In this document: positions 7,662 to 12,483 of the stretch, in pieces
Layout: each line of letters begins with the position of its first letter
Position numbering within the stretch: the stretch's first letter is position 1
Source: Betaproteobacteria bacterium
GTDB taxonomy: Bacteria > Pseudomonadota > Gammaproteobacteria > Burkholderiales > SG8-39
Assembly (NCBI GenBank): GCA_009693345.1
Contig: SHXL01000069.1
Span: 1 to 12,483, forward strand
Direction of reading: 5' to 3'
Length of the DNA stretch: 12,483 bases
Position numbers and translations under genes: made by a program
The notes under the pieces: model-generated
Seen by the model: the letters and a program-made list of their open reading frames with translations, nothing else
Database searches by the model: none
What the model was told of the DNA's origin: nothing

Positions 7662-9730
7662 ACCAGACCGTCTCGCACTCCGCATTCAAGAGCCAGCTCA
7701 AGAAGTACTACAGCTTCTACGCCGGCGGCTTCATCGGCTTCGTCATCCTGCTCGCGATCGCCGAGCAGATGGGCATGTCGAAACAATGGATCGGCTACTG
7801 GTTCCTGTTCGCGACCATCGGCCTGTATGCGGGTATCGGCATCATGAGCCGTACATCCGATGTTTCGGAGTACTACGTCGCGGGCCGCCGCGTACCGGCA
7901 TTCTTCAACGGCATGGCGACCGGCGCCGACTGGATGAGCGCGGCGTCCTTTATCGGCATGGCCGGCACCCTGTTCCTCGGCGGCTATGACGGACTCGCGT
8001 GGGTGATGGGCTGGACTGGCGGCTACTGCCTGGTGGCGCTGTTCCTCGCACCGTACCTGCGAAAATTCGGCCAGTTCACCATTCCCGACTTTCTTGCCGA
8101 ACGCTACGGCGGCAACATCGTGCGCACCATCGGCATCGTCTCCGCGATTACCTGTTCGTTCGTGTACGTGGTGGCGCAGATCTACGGCGTCGGCCTGATC
8201 ACCAGCCGGTTCACCGGTCTGGATTTCGGCGTCGGGGTGTTCGTCGGCCTCGCCGGCATCCTCGTCTGCTCGATGCTGGGCGGGATGAGGGCGGTGACCT
8301 GGACTCAGGTCGCTCAGTACATCATCCTGATCATCGCCTACATGACCCCGGTGGTCTGGCTGGGCACCAAGCACACCGGCATTCCGATTCCTCAGATTGC
8401 CTACGGCTATACGCTGCAGAAGGTTGGCGACCTGGAGAAGAAGATCAACTCGGACCCGAAGGAACTGGAGGTCCGCAAGATCTTCACCGAGCGCGCTGCC
8501 GCGGGCAAAGCCGCGCTGGCCGATCCGGACAAGTCCTACGCGGCGGGTAAGGCGAAGCTGGCGGACGAACTCGCCGGCCTGAAGTCCTCCAACGCGCCGG
8601 CTGACAAGGTTGCGGCGACGGAAAAAACGCTGGCGGCCTATCCGAAGGATGTTGCGGACGCGAAAAAGGCGTGGGCCCGTGACACTGGCCTCGCCGCGCG
8701 CGCCGTACCCGTGCGGTCGCACGCCCAGGCGTTCCCGGGCAAGGATGAAGCGGCGCAGAACGTGGCGCGCTGGAACTTCATCGGCATCGTGTTCTGCATG
8801 ATGTTCGGTACCGCGGCGCTGCCGCACATCCTGATGCGCTACTACACCACGCCCAGCGTGCAGGAGGCGCGCGTCTCGGTGTTCTGGTCGCTGTTCTTCA
8901 TCTTCCTGCTGTATTTCACGGCGCCTTGCCTGGCGGTGCTCGCCAAGTTCGACATGTATACCAATCTGGTGGGCAGCAGCTTCGCGTCTCTTCCCGCGTG
9001 GGCGGCGGCATGGGCCAAAGTGGACCCCGGACTGCTGAACATCACCGACTTCAATGGCGACGGCATCGTGCAGTGGGCCGAGATCGTGATCGGCGGCGAC
9101 CTGATCGTGCTGGCGACCCCGGAAATCGCCGGGCTCCCGTACGTGGTCTCGGGCCTGGTGGCTGCCGGTGGTCTGGCGGCGGCGCTCTCGACCGCCGACG
9201 GCCTGCTGCTGACCATCGCCAACGCGCTGTCGCACGATCTGTACTACAAGATGATCGACCCGTCGGCTTCGACCACGAAGCGCGTGACGATCTCCAAGGT
9301 CCTGCTGCTGCTGGTGGCGATCGTGGCAGCCTATGTGTCCTCGCAAAAACCGGGAGACATCCTGTTCCTGGTCGGTGCGGCGTTCTCGCTGGCCGCATCG
9401 GCGTTCTTCCCGCCTCTGGTGATGGGCATATTCTGGAAGCGCGCCAACAAGTGGGGCGCAATCGTCGGCATGGCCGCGGGACTTTCGATCTGCATCTACT
9501 ACATGATGCGCACCTACCCGTTCTTTACCAACATGGGCGTGCCGAAGATGGACCTGTGGTTCAGCTTGAGCCCCGTGTCGGCCGGCATGTTCGGCCTGCC
9601 GGTCGGGTTGGTGACGATCTGGATCGTCAGCCTGCTGACCGCGCCGCCGTCCAAGGAGGTCCAAGATCTGGTGGAGCACGTGCGCTACCCGCACCTGAAG
9701 GGCGATGCCGTGGTGAGCGAAGCGCGGTAA
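7658..9730 (+). CDS. Large SSS-family solute:sodium symporter (VC_2705-like)
   Basis: This 690-aa inner-membrane carrier would use sodium to import a solute, most likely acetate or another short-chain carboxylate given acs and the kinase upstream. The SSS fold is clear: GRRVPAFFNGMATGADWMSA (77-96) in the early unwound-helix region, the GGMRAVTWTQ loop (208-217), PHILMRYYT (389-397), AALSTADGLLLTIANALSHD (508-527) with the serine/threonine pair expected at the sodium site, and MGIFWKRANKWGAIVG (589-604). It is longer than ActP (about 550 aa) mainly because of an Ala/Lys-rich soluble insert at about 255-365, and it carries an EF-hand-like loop, DFNGDGIVQWAE, at 464-475. By the usual SSS topology both face the periplasm. 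ATG 7658 overlaps the DUF4212 stop and has GAAGGAG 7 nt upstream. An intrinsic terminator follows. The substrate is inferred. The gene could be called actP-like, but it belongs to a different subfamily from E. coli ActP. Confidence 0.92.
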   Translation: MNQTVSHSAFKSQLKKYYSFYAGGFIGFVILLAIAEQMGMSKQWIGYWFLFATIGLYAGIGIMSRTSDVSEYYVAGRRVPAFFNGMATGADWMSAASFIGMAGTLFLGGYDGLAWVMGWTGGYCLVALFLAPYLRKFGQFTIPDFLAERYGGNIVRTIGIVSAITCSFVYVVAQIYGVGLITSRFTGLDFGVGVFVGLAGILVCSMLGGMRAVTWTQVAQYIILIIAYMTPVVWLGTKHTGIPIPQIAYGYTLQKVGDLEKKINSDPKELEVRKIFTERAAAGKAALADPDKSYAAGKAKLADELAGLKSSNAPADKVAATEKTLAAYPKDVADAKKAWARDTGLAARAVPVRSHAQAFPGKDEAAQNVARWNFIGIVFCMMFGTAALPHILMRYYTTPSVQEARVSVFWSLFFIFLLYFTAPCLAVLAKFDMYTNLVGSSFASLPAWAAAWAKVDPGLLNITDFNGDGIVQWAEIVIGGDLIVLATPEIAGLPYVVSGLVAAGGLAAALSTADGLLLTIANALSHDLYYKMIDPSASTTKRVTISKVLLLLVAIVAAYVSSQKPGDILFLVGAAFSLAASAFFPPLVMGIFWKRANKWGAIVGMAAGLSICIYYMMRTYPFFTNMGVPKMDLWFSLSPVSAGMFGLPVGLVTIWIVSLLTAPPSKEVQDLVEHVRYPHLKGDAVVSEAR

Positions 9731-9748
9731 GTCCTGCGCCAGCGCAAG

Positions 9749-9778
9749 AAAGGGCCTGCCTCGGCAGGCCCTTTTTAT
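9749..9778 (+). terminator. Rho-independent terminator after the symporter
   Basis: A GC-rich hairpin pairs AGGGCCTGC (9751-9759) with GCAGGCCCT (9764-9772) around a CTCG loop; flanking A and T residues extend the stem, and a T-run follows to 9776. It lies 18 bp after the symporter stop and directly before the stop of the convergent TPR gene, so it may serve both strands, though the minus-strand U-tract (interrupted TTTCTT) is weaker. Confidence 0.93.
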
Positions 9779-10363
9779 TTACGCCACGAGATCCCTGACC
9801 AGATGGGAAAGGTCCGAACGACCCGAATCGATGATCAGCCGGCGGGTCATCTTGGGGTCGAAGCGCAGCAGGTGCATCACGACCTGCTCGAAGTGCTCGG
9901 CATTGCCAGTGAGGTGCAGCGCCATGCCCAACTGGTACCAGGCATGGGGATTCATCTGCTGCAGCTTCGCCGCCTGCTCCAGCGCGGCTGCCGCTTCCCG
10001 ATGCTGGCCGAGCGCCGCATGAGCGAGCCCCAGGCCGTACCAGGCGCGGTCCATGGCAGGTTTCAGGCGTGTCGCCTCGCGAAACGCGGCCACGGCCTGC
10101 TGATGCAGGCCGCGCTTGTCCAGGGTGTAGCCGAGGTTGAAATGCGCCACCGCGTTGTGGGGTTCGGCGCGAAGCACTGTCTGGAAGTAAGGTTCCGCTT
10201 CGTCAAAGCGGTCCTGCAAAGCCAGCAGGTAGGCAATGCGGTTCGTCGGCCGCAGGAAACCGGCCCGCGCCCGCGCAGCCGAGGTGTAGGCTGCGATCGC
10301 CTGCGGCTTGCGCCCGGCCAGTTCGAGCATGCGGCCGAAAAGGTAATATCGCCAATGGTTCAT
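9779..10363 (-). CDS. TPR-repeat protein
   Basis: This protein of about 194 aa is built almost wholly of tetratricopeptide repeats: helical pairs at about 3-36, 37-70, 71-104, 105-138 and 139-172, with typical TPR positions such as AVAHFNLGYTLDKRG (71-85) and AWYGLGLAHAALGQ (107-120). No signal peptide or membrane segment is visible, so it is probably a cytoplasmic scaffold; partners are unknown. I chose ATG 10363 (MNHWRYYLFGRMLELAG), where the first repeat begins; ATG 10375 would add four residues and overlap the divergent neighbour's ATG. A weak GGGA lies before ATG 10363. The gene converges on the symporter across the shared terminator, and its start is only 10 bp from that of the divergent 97-aa protein. 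Function cannot be assigned beyond protein-protein interaction. Confidence 0.85.
   Translation of the reverse strand: MNHWRYYLFGRMLELAGRKPQAIAAYTSAARARAGFLRPTNRIAYLLALQDRFDEAEPYFQTVLRAEPHNAVAHFNLGYTLDKRGLHQQAVAAFREATRLKPAMDRAWYGLGLAHAALGQHREAAAALEQAAKLQQMNPHAWYQLGMALHLTGNAEHFEQVVMHLLRFDPKMTRRLIIDSGRSDLSHLVRDLVA
10344..10349 (+). promoter_or_regulatory. Candidate -10 element for the 97-aa membrane protein
   Basis: TAATAT lies 24 bp before ATG 10374, inside the first codons of the divergent TPR gene. A poor -35, TTCGAG (10322-10327), sits 16 bp upstream. With only 10 bp between the two start codons, the promoter must lie within the neighbouring coding region, which is why I note it. Confidence 0.3.
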
Positions 10364-10373
10364 CTGTGATCCC

Positions 10374-10667
10374 ATGTACGAGATTATCGTAATTCTCAAG
10401 GCGCTGACCGAAGTCGCGGGCGTCGCCTTCTTCGGTCAGGGCGTGCTCTGGCTGATTGCGGGCGCCAAGCGCGACCAGAACGTCGTCTACAATCTGTTCA
10501 AGATCCTGACCTCGCCAGTGACCCGCGCCGCGCGCGCCATCACCCCGCGCGTCATCCTCGACCGGCACATCTGGCTGGTGGCCATATTTCTGCTGGCGGT
10601 GCTCTGGATCGTGCTCACCGCGTTCAAGATCAAGATCGTCCTGGAGAACACTCCGGCCGCGTCCTGA
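10374..10667 (+). CDS. 97-aa two-helix inner-membrane protein, unknown function
   Basis: I do not recognise a named family. The protein has two hydrophobic helices, about 8-29 and 66-84, separated by a basic amphipathic stretch (AKRDQNVVYN, then TRAARAITPRVILDRH) that should lie in the cytoplasm by the positive-inside rule, so both ends would face the periplasm. No cysteine or catalytic motif is present. ATG 10374 has no clear Shine-Dalgarno. It converges with the response-regulator gene with 8 bp between stops and is divergent from the TPR gene. Its hydrophobic pattern and charge bias look like a real coding region rather than a chance ORF. A membrane-anchoring or small accessory role is possible but unsupported. 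Confidence 0.75.
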   Translation: MYEIIVILKALTEVAGVAFFGQGVLWLIAGAKRDQNVVYNLFKILTSPVTRAARAITPRVILDRHIWLVAIFLLAVLWIVLTAFKIKIVLENTPAAS

Positions 10668-10675
10668 GGCGCTGC

Positions 10676-11350
10676 CTATTGCGGTTCAGGTTTTTCCAGG
10701 CTGTAGCCCAAGCCTCGCACGGTGACGATCCGCACGCCGCCCGGTTCGAGTTTCTTGCGCAATCGGTGGACGTACACCTCGATCGCGTTTCCGGAAACTT
10801 CCTCGCCCCACTCGCAGAGGTGGTTGACAAGCTGGTCCTTTGACACGAGGCGGCCGGCGCGCTGCAGGAAGATTTCCAGCAGGCCAAGCTCGCGTGCGGA
10901 GAATTCGACCGGTTCGCCGTTCAGTCTGGCGAGGCGCCCGACCTGGTCGTAGGTGAGCGCGCCATGGCTGATGCGGGCCGAGCCGCCCGCCATGCCGCGG
11001 CGCGTCAGCGCGCGTACGCGCGCCGCCAGCTCCGCTAGTTCGAAGGGCTTGGCCAGATAGTCGTCGGCGCCTGCATCCAGGCCCGTTACCCGGTCGTTGA
11101 CGCTGTCGCGCGCAGTGAGGATCAGCACCGGCGTCGCAGATTTGCGCGAGCGCAGGCGTTTCAGCACCTCGAGACCGGATCTCTTCGGCAGTCCGAGATC
11201 GAGAATGAGCAGGTCGAATTCATTCGCGTCGAGGGCCGCGTCTGCTTCCTCGCCATTGGTCACGCAATCCACCGCGTAACCCGATTGGCGAAGCGACCGC
11301 ATCAGGCCTTCGGCAAGGCTCGGATCGTCCTCGGCCACCAGTATGCGCAT
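10676..11350 (-). CDS. OmpR/QseB/TctD-like response regulator
   Basis: This 224-aa two-component regulator has a receiver domain (about 1-118) with acidic pair E7/D8/D9, phospho-acceptor D51 (LILDLGLP), T79 and K101 (KPF), then a winged-helix DNA-binding domain (about 128-218) with NAIEVYVHRLRKKL as the recognition-helix region and VRGLGYSLEK in the wing. All key residues are present. The closest style is the QseB/PmrA/TctD group. ATG 11350 is right: the receiver begins MRILVAEDDP, and GGGGGAGAGGG precedes it; an upstream in-frame start at 11437 would run into the tRNA. Members of this group are usually followed by their kinase gene, but here the next gene is a convergent membrane protein and no kinase follows. 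It is therefore an orphan within this window. The target is unknown; the TGTAAG array at 7324-7350 is a candidate. Confidence 0.94.
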   Translation of the reverse strand: MRILVAEDDPSLAEGLMRSLRQSGYAVDCVTNGEEADAALDANEFDLLILDLGLPKRSGLEVLKRLRSRKSATPVLILTARDSVNDRVTGLDAGADDYLAKPFELAELAARVRALTRRGMAGGSARISHGALTYDQVGRLARLNGEPVEFSARELGLLEIFLQRAGRLVSKDQLVNHLCEWGEEVSGNAIEVYVHRLRKKLEPGGVRIVTVRGLGYSLEKPEPQ

Positions 11351-11368
11351 GCCCTCTCCCCCTGGCGC

Positions 11369-11374
11369 AGTGTA
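11369..11374 (-). promoter_or_regulatory. Candidate -10 of the response-regulator promoter
   Basis: On the minus strand TACACT lies 18 bp before the start codon, with no strong -35 at the expected distance (CATTTT at 17 bp). It falls where the -35 of the divergent tRNA promoter would be. The call is by eye and weak. Confidence 0.3.
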
Positions 11375-11390
11375 GCAAAGGAGGCTGGGG

Positions 11391-11396
11391 TAAAAT
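11391..11396 (+). promoter_or_regulatory. Candidate -10 of the tRNA-Ser promoter
   Basis: TAAAAT lies 11 bp before the first base of the mature tRNA and is followed by a GC-rich GGGCGATCCGC stretch, resembling the discriminator of stable-RNA promoters. The -35 region at about 11368-11373 is poor. Confidence 0.45.
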
Positions 11397-11407
11397 GGGC
11401 GATCCGC

Positions 11408-11498
11408 GGAGAGATGGCCGAGCGGCTTAAGGCGCACGCTTGGAAAGCGTGTGTACGCTAATCACGTACCGTGGGTTCGAATCCCACTCTCTCCGCCA
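11408..11498 (+). tRNA. tRNA-Ser (anticodon GGA)
   Basis: A complete serine tRNA: acceptor stem GGAGAGA (11408-11414) pairs with TCTCTCC (11488-11494), followed by discriminator G and an encoded CCA (11496-11498). The anticodon stem CACGC/GCGTG encloses TTGGAAA, giving anticodon GGA at 11442-11444, which reads UCC and UCU. The long variable arm typical of class II tRNAs is present, with GTACG pairing CGTAC, and the T-arm GTGGG-TTCGAAT-CCCAC is canonical. I see no integrase or duplicated 3' end nearby that would mark it as a used attachment site. Confidence 0.97.
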
Positions 11499-11508
11499 CA
11501 CACACTCC

Positions 11509-11886
11509 TCAATCCGGTTGAGCGGGTTGGATCAGGCACCACTCGTTGTCACACTTGCGGCAGCGAACCTGCGAGGACGAGATCAGCCGGAAGCGGGCAT
11601 AGGCACCGCAGGCACGGCAGGTGGCGTGCTCACCGAGCTGCTCGGCCTCCACGAGGATCTGCTGGTACCTGATCAGGCCATAGATGCCGATGGCGGCCGA
11701 GGCCGCCACGAGCGTGACGTAGGCGAGGAGGCGCGCGACCGAACCGCGAAAGTTCAGCTCTTCCATGCACGCCGCGATCGCGATCAGGCAGAAAAAAACG
11801 CTGATGAACCAGGCGTGGCCTTCGATCAGGCGCCTCTCGTACCAGCGCGCGAAGCCAAGACGGCGGATGCTATCCGCGGGTTCCAT
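11509..11886 (-). CDS. 125-aa membrane protein with C-terminal zinc ribbon
   Basis: I know of no named function. The protein has a charged N-terminus (IRRLGFARWYERRLIEGHAW), two transmembrane helices at about 24-41 and 51-73, and a soluble tail with two CxxC knuckles, C90/C93 and C109/C112, spaced like a rubredoxin-type zinc ribbon. The ribbon should be cytoplasmic, because the short loop and termini fit a hairpin with both ends inside. ATG 11886 is used; no clear Shine-Dalgarno precedes it, and the neighbouring 4.5S RNA promoter lies within 20 bp of it on the other strand. Its stop is 10 bp from the end of tRNA-Ser. From memory, similar proteins occur in betaproteobacteria between a tRNA-Ser and ffs-dnaX; I could not check this. 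Confidence 0.8.
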   Translation of the reverse strand: MEPADSIRRLGFARWYERRLIEGHAWFISVFFCLIAIAACMEELNFRGSVARLLAYVTLVAASAAIGIYGLIRYQQILVEAEQLGEHATCRACGAYARFRLISSSQVRCRKCDNEWCLIQPAQPD

Positions 11887-11904
11887 GCTTCGAGGATGAT
11901 GGCA

Positions 11905-11910
11905 TACAAT
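11905..11910 (+). promoter_or_regulatory. -10 element of the 4.5S RNA promoter
   Basis: TACAAT lies 6 bp before the first paired base of the 4.5S RNA (11917). The -35 position, about 11881-11886 (TTCCAT at 18 bp), overlaps the start codon of the divergent 125-aa protein and matches consensus poorly. Confidence 0.6.
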
Positions 11911-11916
11911 GGGCGC

Positions 11917-12012
11917 GGCGGGCCCCCCCGCATTGCAGCCTGGTGAACCTGGTCAGGTCCGGAAGGAAGCAGCCACAGCTGGACACTGCAAGTGCCGGGG
12001 TCAGGCTCGCCA
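11917..12012 (+). ncRNA. ffs: 4.5S RNA, signal recognition particle RNA
   Basis: The SRP RNA guides Ffh to ribosomes making membrane and secreted proteins. The near-invariant apical part, GGTCAGGTCC then GGAAGGAAGCAGCC (11951-11974), contains the GGAA tetraloop (11961-11964) and the symmetric and asymmetric internal loops that bind Ffh. The ends close into one long hairpin: GGCGGGCC (11917-11924) pairs with GGCTCGCC (12004-12011) with a G-U pair, CCCC with GGGG (11997-12000), and TTGCAG (11933-11938) with CTGCAA (11986-11991). At about 96 nt it is the small bacterial type without an Alu domain. Ends are estimated from pairing, about 1-3 nt either way. Placement just before dnaX is common in this group. 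Confidence 0.96.
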
Positions 12013-12019
12013 TCTTTTT
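12004..12019 (+). terminator. T-run terminating the 4.5S RNA
   Basis: The closing stem of the RNA itself (3' strand GGCTCGCC) is followed by ATC and then TTTTT (12015-12019), so the RNA appears to act as its own intrinsic terminator. Read-through into dnaX remains possible. Confidence 0.65.
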
Positions 12020-12034
12020 ATTCGTTCCGCCCGG

Positions 12035-12040
12035 TAAAAT
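12035..12040 (+). promoter_or_regulatory. Candidate -10 of a dnaX promoter
   Basis: TAAAAT lies 20 bp before the dnaX ATG and could give dnaX its own promoter after the 4.5S terminator. No good -35 is seen; the T-rich ATCTTT (12012-12017) lies 17 bp upstream. Confidence 0.3.
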
Positions 12041-12046
12041 CAGGCC

Positions 12047-12064
12047 ATGAGCTGCGAGGCATGA
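12047..12064 (+). other. Five-codon mini-ORF overlapping the dnaX start
   Basis: ATG AGC TGC GAG GCA TGA encodes M-S-C-E-A, and its stop (12062-12064) overlaps the dnaX ATG (12061-12063) as ATGA. CAGG lies just before it. The dnaX ATG has no well-spaced Shine-Dalgarno of its own (GAGG only 1 nt away), so a coupled restart is conceivable. It may equally be chance. Confidence 0.25.
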
Positions 12065-12483
12065 GTTACCAAGTCCTGGCCCGCAAGTGGCGGCCGCGCG
12101 ATTTTGCGAGCCTGGTCGGGCAGGAACACGTGGTGAAGGCGTTGCGCCATGCGCTCGCCGAGCAGCGGCTGCACCATGCCTACCTGTTCACCGGCACCCG
12201 CGGCGTCGGCAAGACGACTCTGGCGCGCATCCTCGCCAAGTGCCTGAACTGCGAGACCGGCATCACGCCCGAGCCGTGCGGAAAATGCAGCGCCTGCGTC
12301 GAGATCGATGCCGGCCGTTTCCCCGACTTGATCGAAATCGATGCCGCCACCAATACGGGCATCGATGAAATGCGCGCCTTGCAGGACAACGCGGCGTACG
12401 TGCCGGTGCGCGGCAAATTCAAGGTGTTCGTCATCGACGAAGTGCACATGCTTTCCAAGCCGGCCTTCAACTCGATGCTGAAG
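12061..12483 (+). CDS. dnaX: DNA polymerase III subunit tau/gamma, 5' part
   Basis: The first 141 codons of the clamp-loader ATPase, cut by the window end. The AAA+ module shows Walker A GTRGVGKT (45-52), the four zinc-binding cysteines C64, C73, C76 and C79, and Walker B VFVIDEVHML (122-131) followed by SKPAFNSMLK. The N-terminus SYQVLARKWRPRDF is the standard DnaX start, which fixes ATG 12061. Any programmed frameshift site producing gamma would lie beyond the window. It is preceded by 4.5S RNA. Confidence 0.98.
   Translation, partial: MSYQVLARKWRPRDFASLVGQEHVVKALRHALAEQRLHHAYLFTGTRGVGKTTLARILAKCLNCETGITPEPCGKCSACVEIDAGRFPDLIEIDAATNTGIDEMRALQDNAAYVPVRGKFKVFVIDEVHMLSKPAFNSMLK

Noticed and set aside
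7598..9694. A 698-codon open frame on the minus strand across the symporter
   Set aside because: Its product is rich in H, R, Q, D and G without membrane or domain pattern, and it is fully antisense to a clear SSS symporter. Long antisense frames are expected in GC-rich genes.
11395..11430. A 11-residue ORF with an AAGGAGG upstream, overlapping the tRNA start
   Set aside because: It runs into the mature tRNA and its ATG lies in the probable -10; the ribosome-site-like sequence is likely chance.
11408..11508. tRNA-Ser as an integration site
   Set aside because: There is no integrase, no repeat of the tRNA 3' end and no foreign-looking sequence beside it.

Overview
The window reads as a chromosomal segment from a GC-rich Gram-negative proteobacterium, most likely a betaproteobacterium. 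The basis is protein style (single-chain class I fumarase, SSS-type sensor kinase, DUF4212 plus large symporter, QseB/TctD-like regulator) and the gene order tRNA-Ser / small membrane zinc-ribbon protein / 4.5S RNA / dnaX. I see no insertion sequence, phage gene, integrase or CRISPR array.

Left part (1-2358): the minus strand carries a class I fumarate hydratase and, overlapping its 3' end, an MFS transporter that runs off the left edge. An 83-bp divergent intergenic region separates fumarase from the plus-strand acetate block.

Central part (2359-9778): acs (AMP-forming acetyl-CoA synthetase) overlaps a 65-aa membrane protein by one base. An SLC5/SSS-STAC-histidine kinase of the CbrA/CrbS type follows 18 bp later. 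After a 105-bp spacer with a TGTAAG direct repeat come a DUF4212 small membrane protein and, overlapping by ATGA, a large SSS-family solute:sodium symporter (VC_2705-like). A strong intrinsic terminator ends the block. Read together, these genes would import a short-chain carboxylate, probably acetate, activate it to acetyl-CoA and sense its availability through a transporter-like kinase; the divergent fumarase is a TCA-cycle enzyme that would burn the product. The kinase has no response-regulator gene beside it.

Right part (9779-12483): a TPR protein (minus) and a 97-aa two-helix membrane protein (plus) are divergent with 10 bp between start codons. An OmpR-family response regulator without an adjacent kinase follows (minus), then tRNA-Ser(GGA) (plus), a 125-aa membrane protein with a C-terminal CxxC/CxxC zinc ribbon (minus), the 4.5S SRP RNA gene (plus) and the 5' part of dnaX (plus, cut by the window end).

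Most of this is ordinary core-genome content. The parts most worth a second look are the acetate transport/sensing/activation cluster, its small overlapping membrane protein, the TGTAAG repeat before the symporter pair, and the periplasmic additions in the symporter (EF-hand-like loop and Ala/Lys-rich insert). Promoter calls are by eye and weak unless stated.
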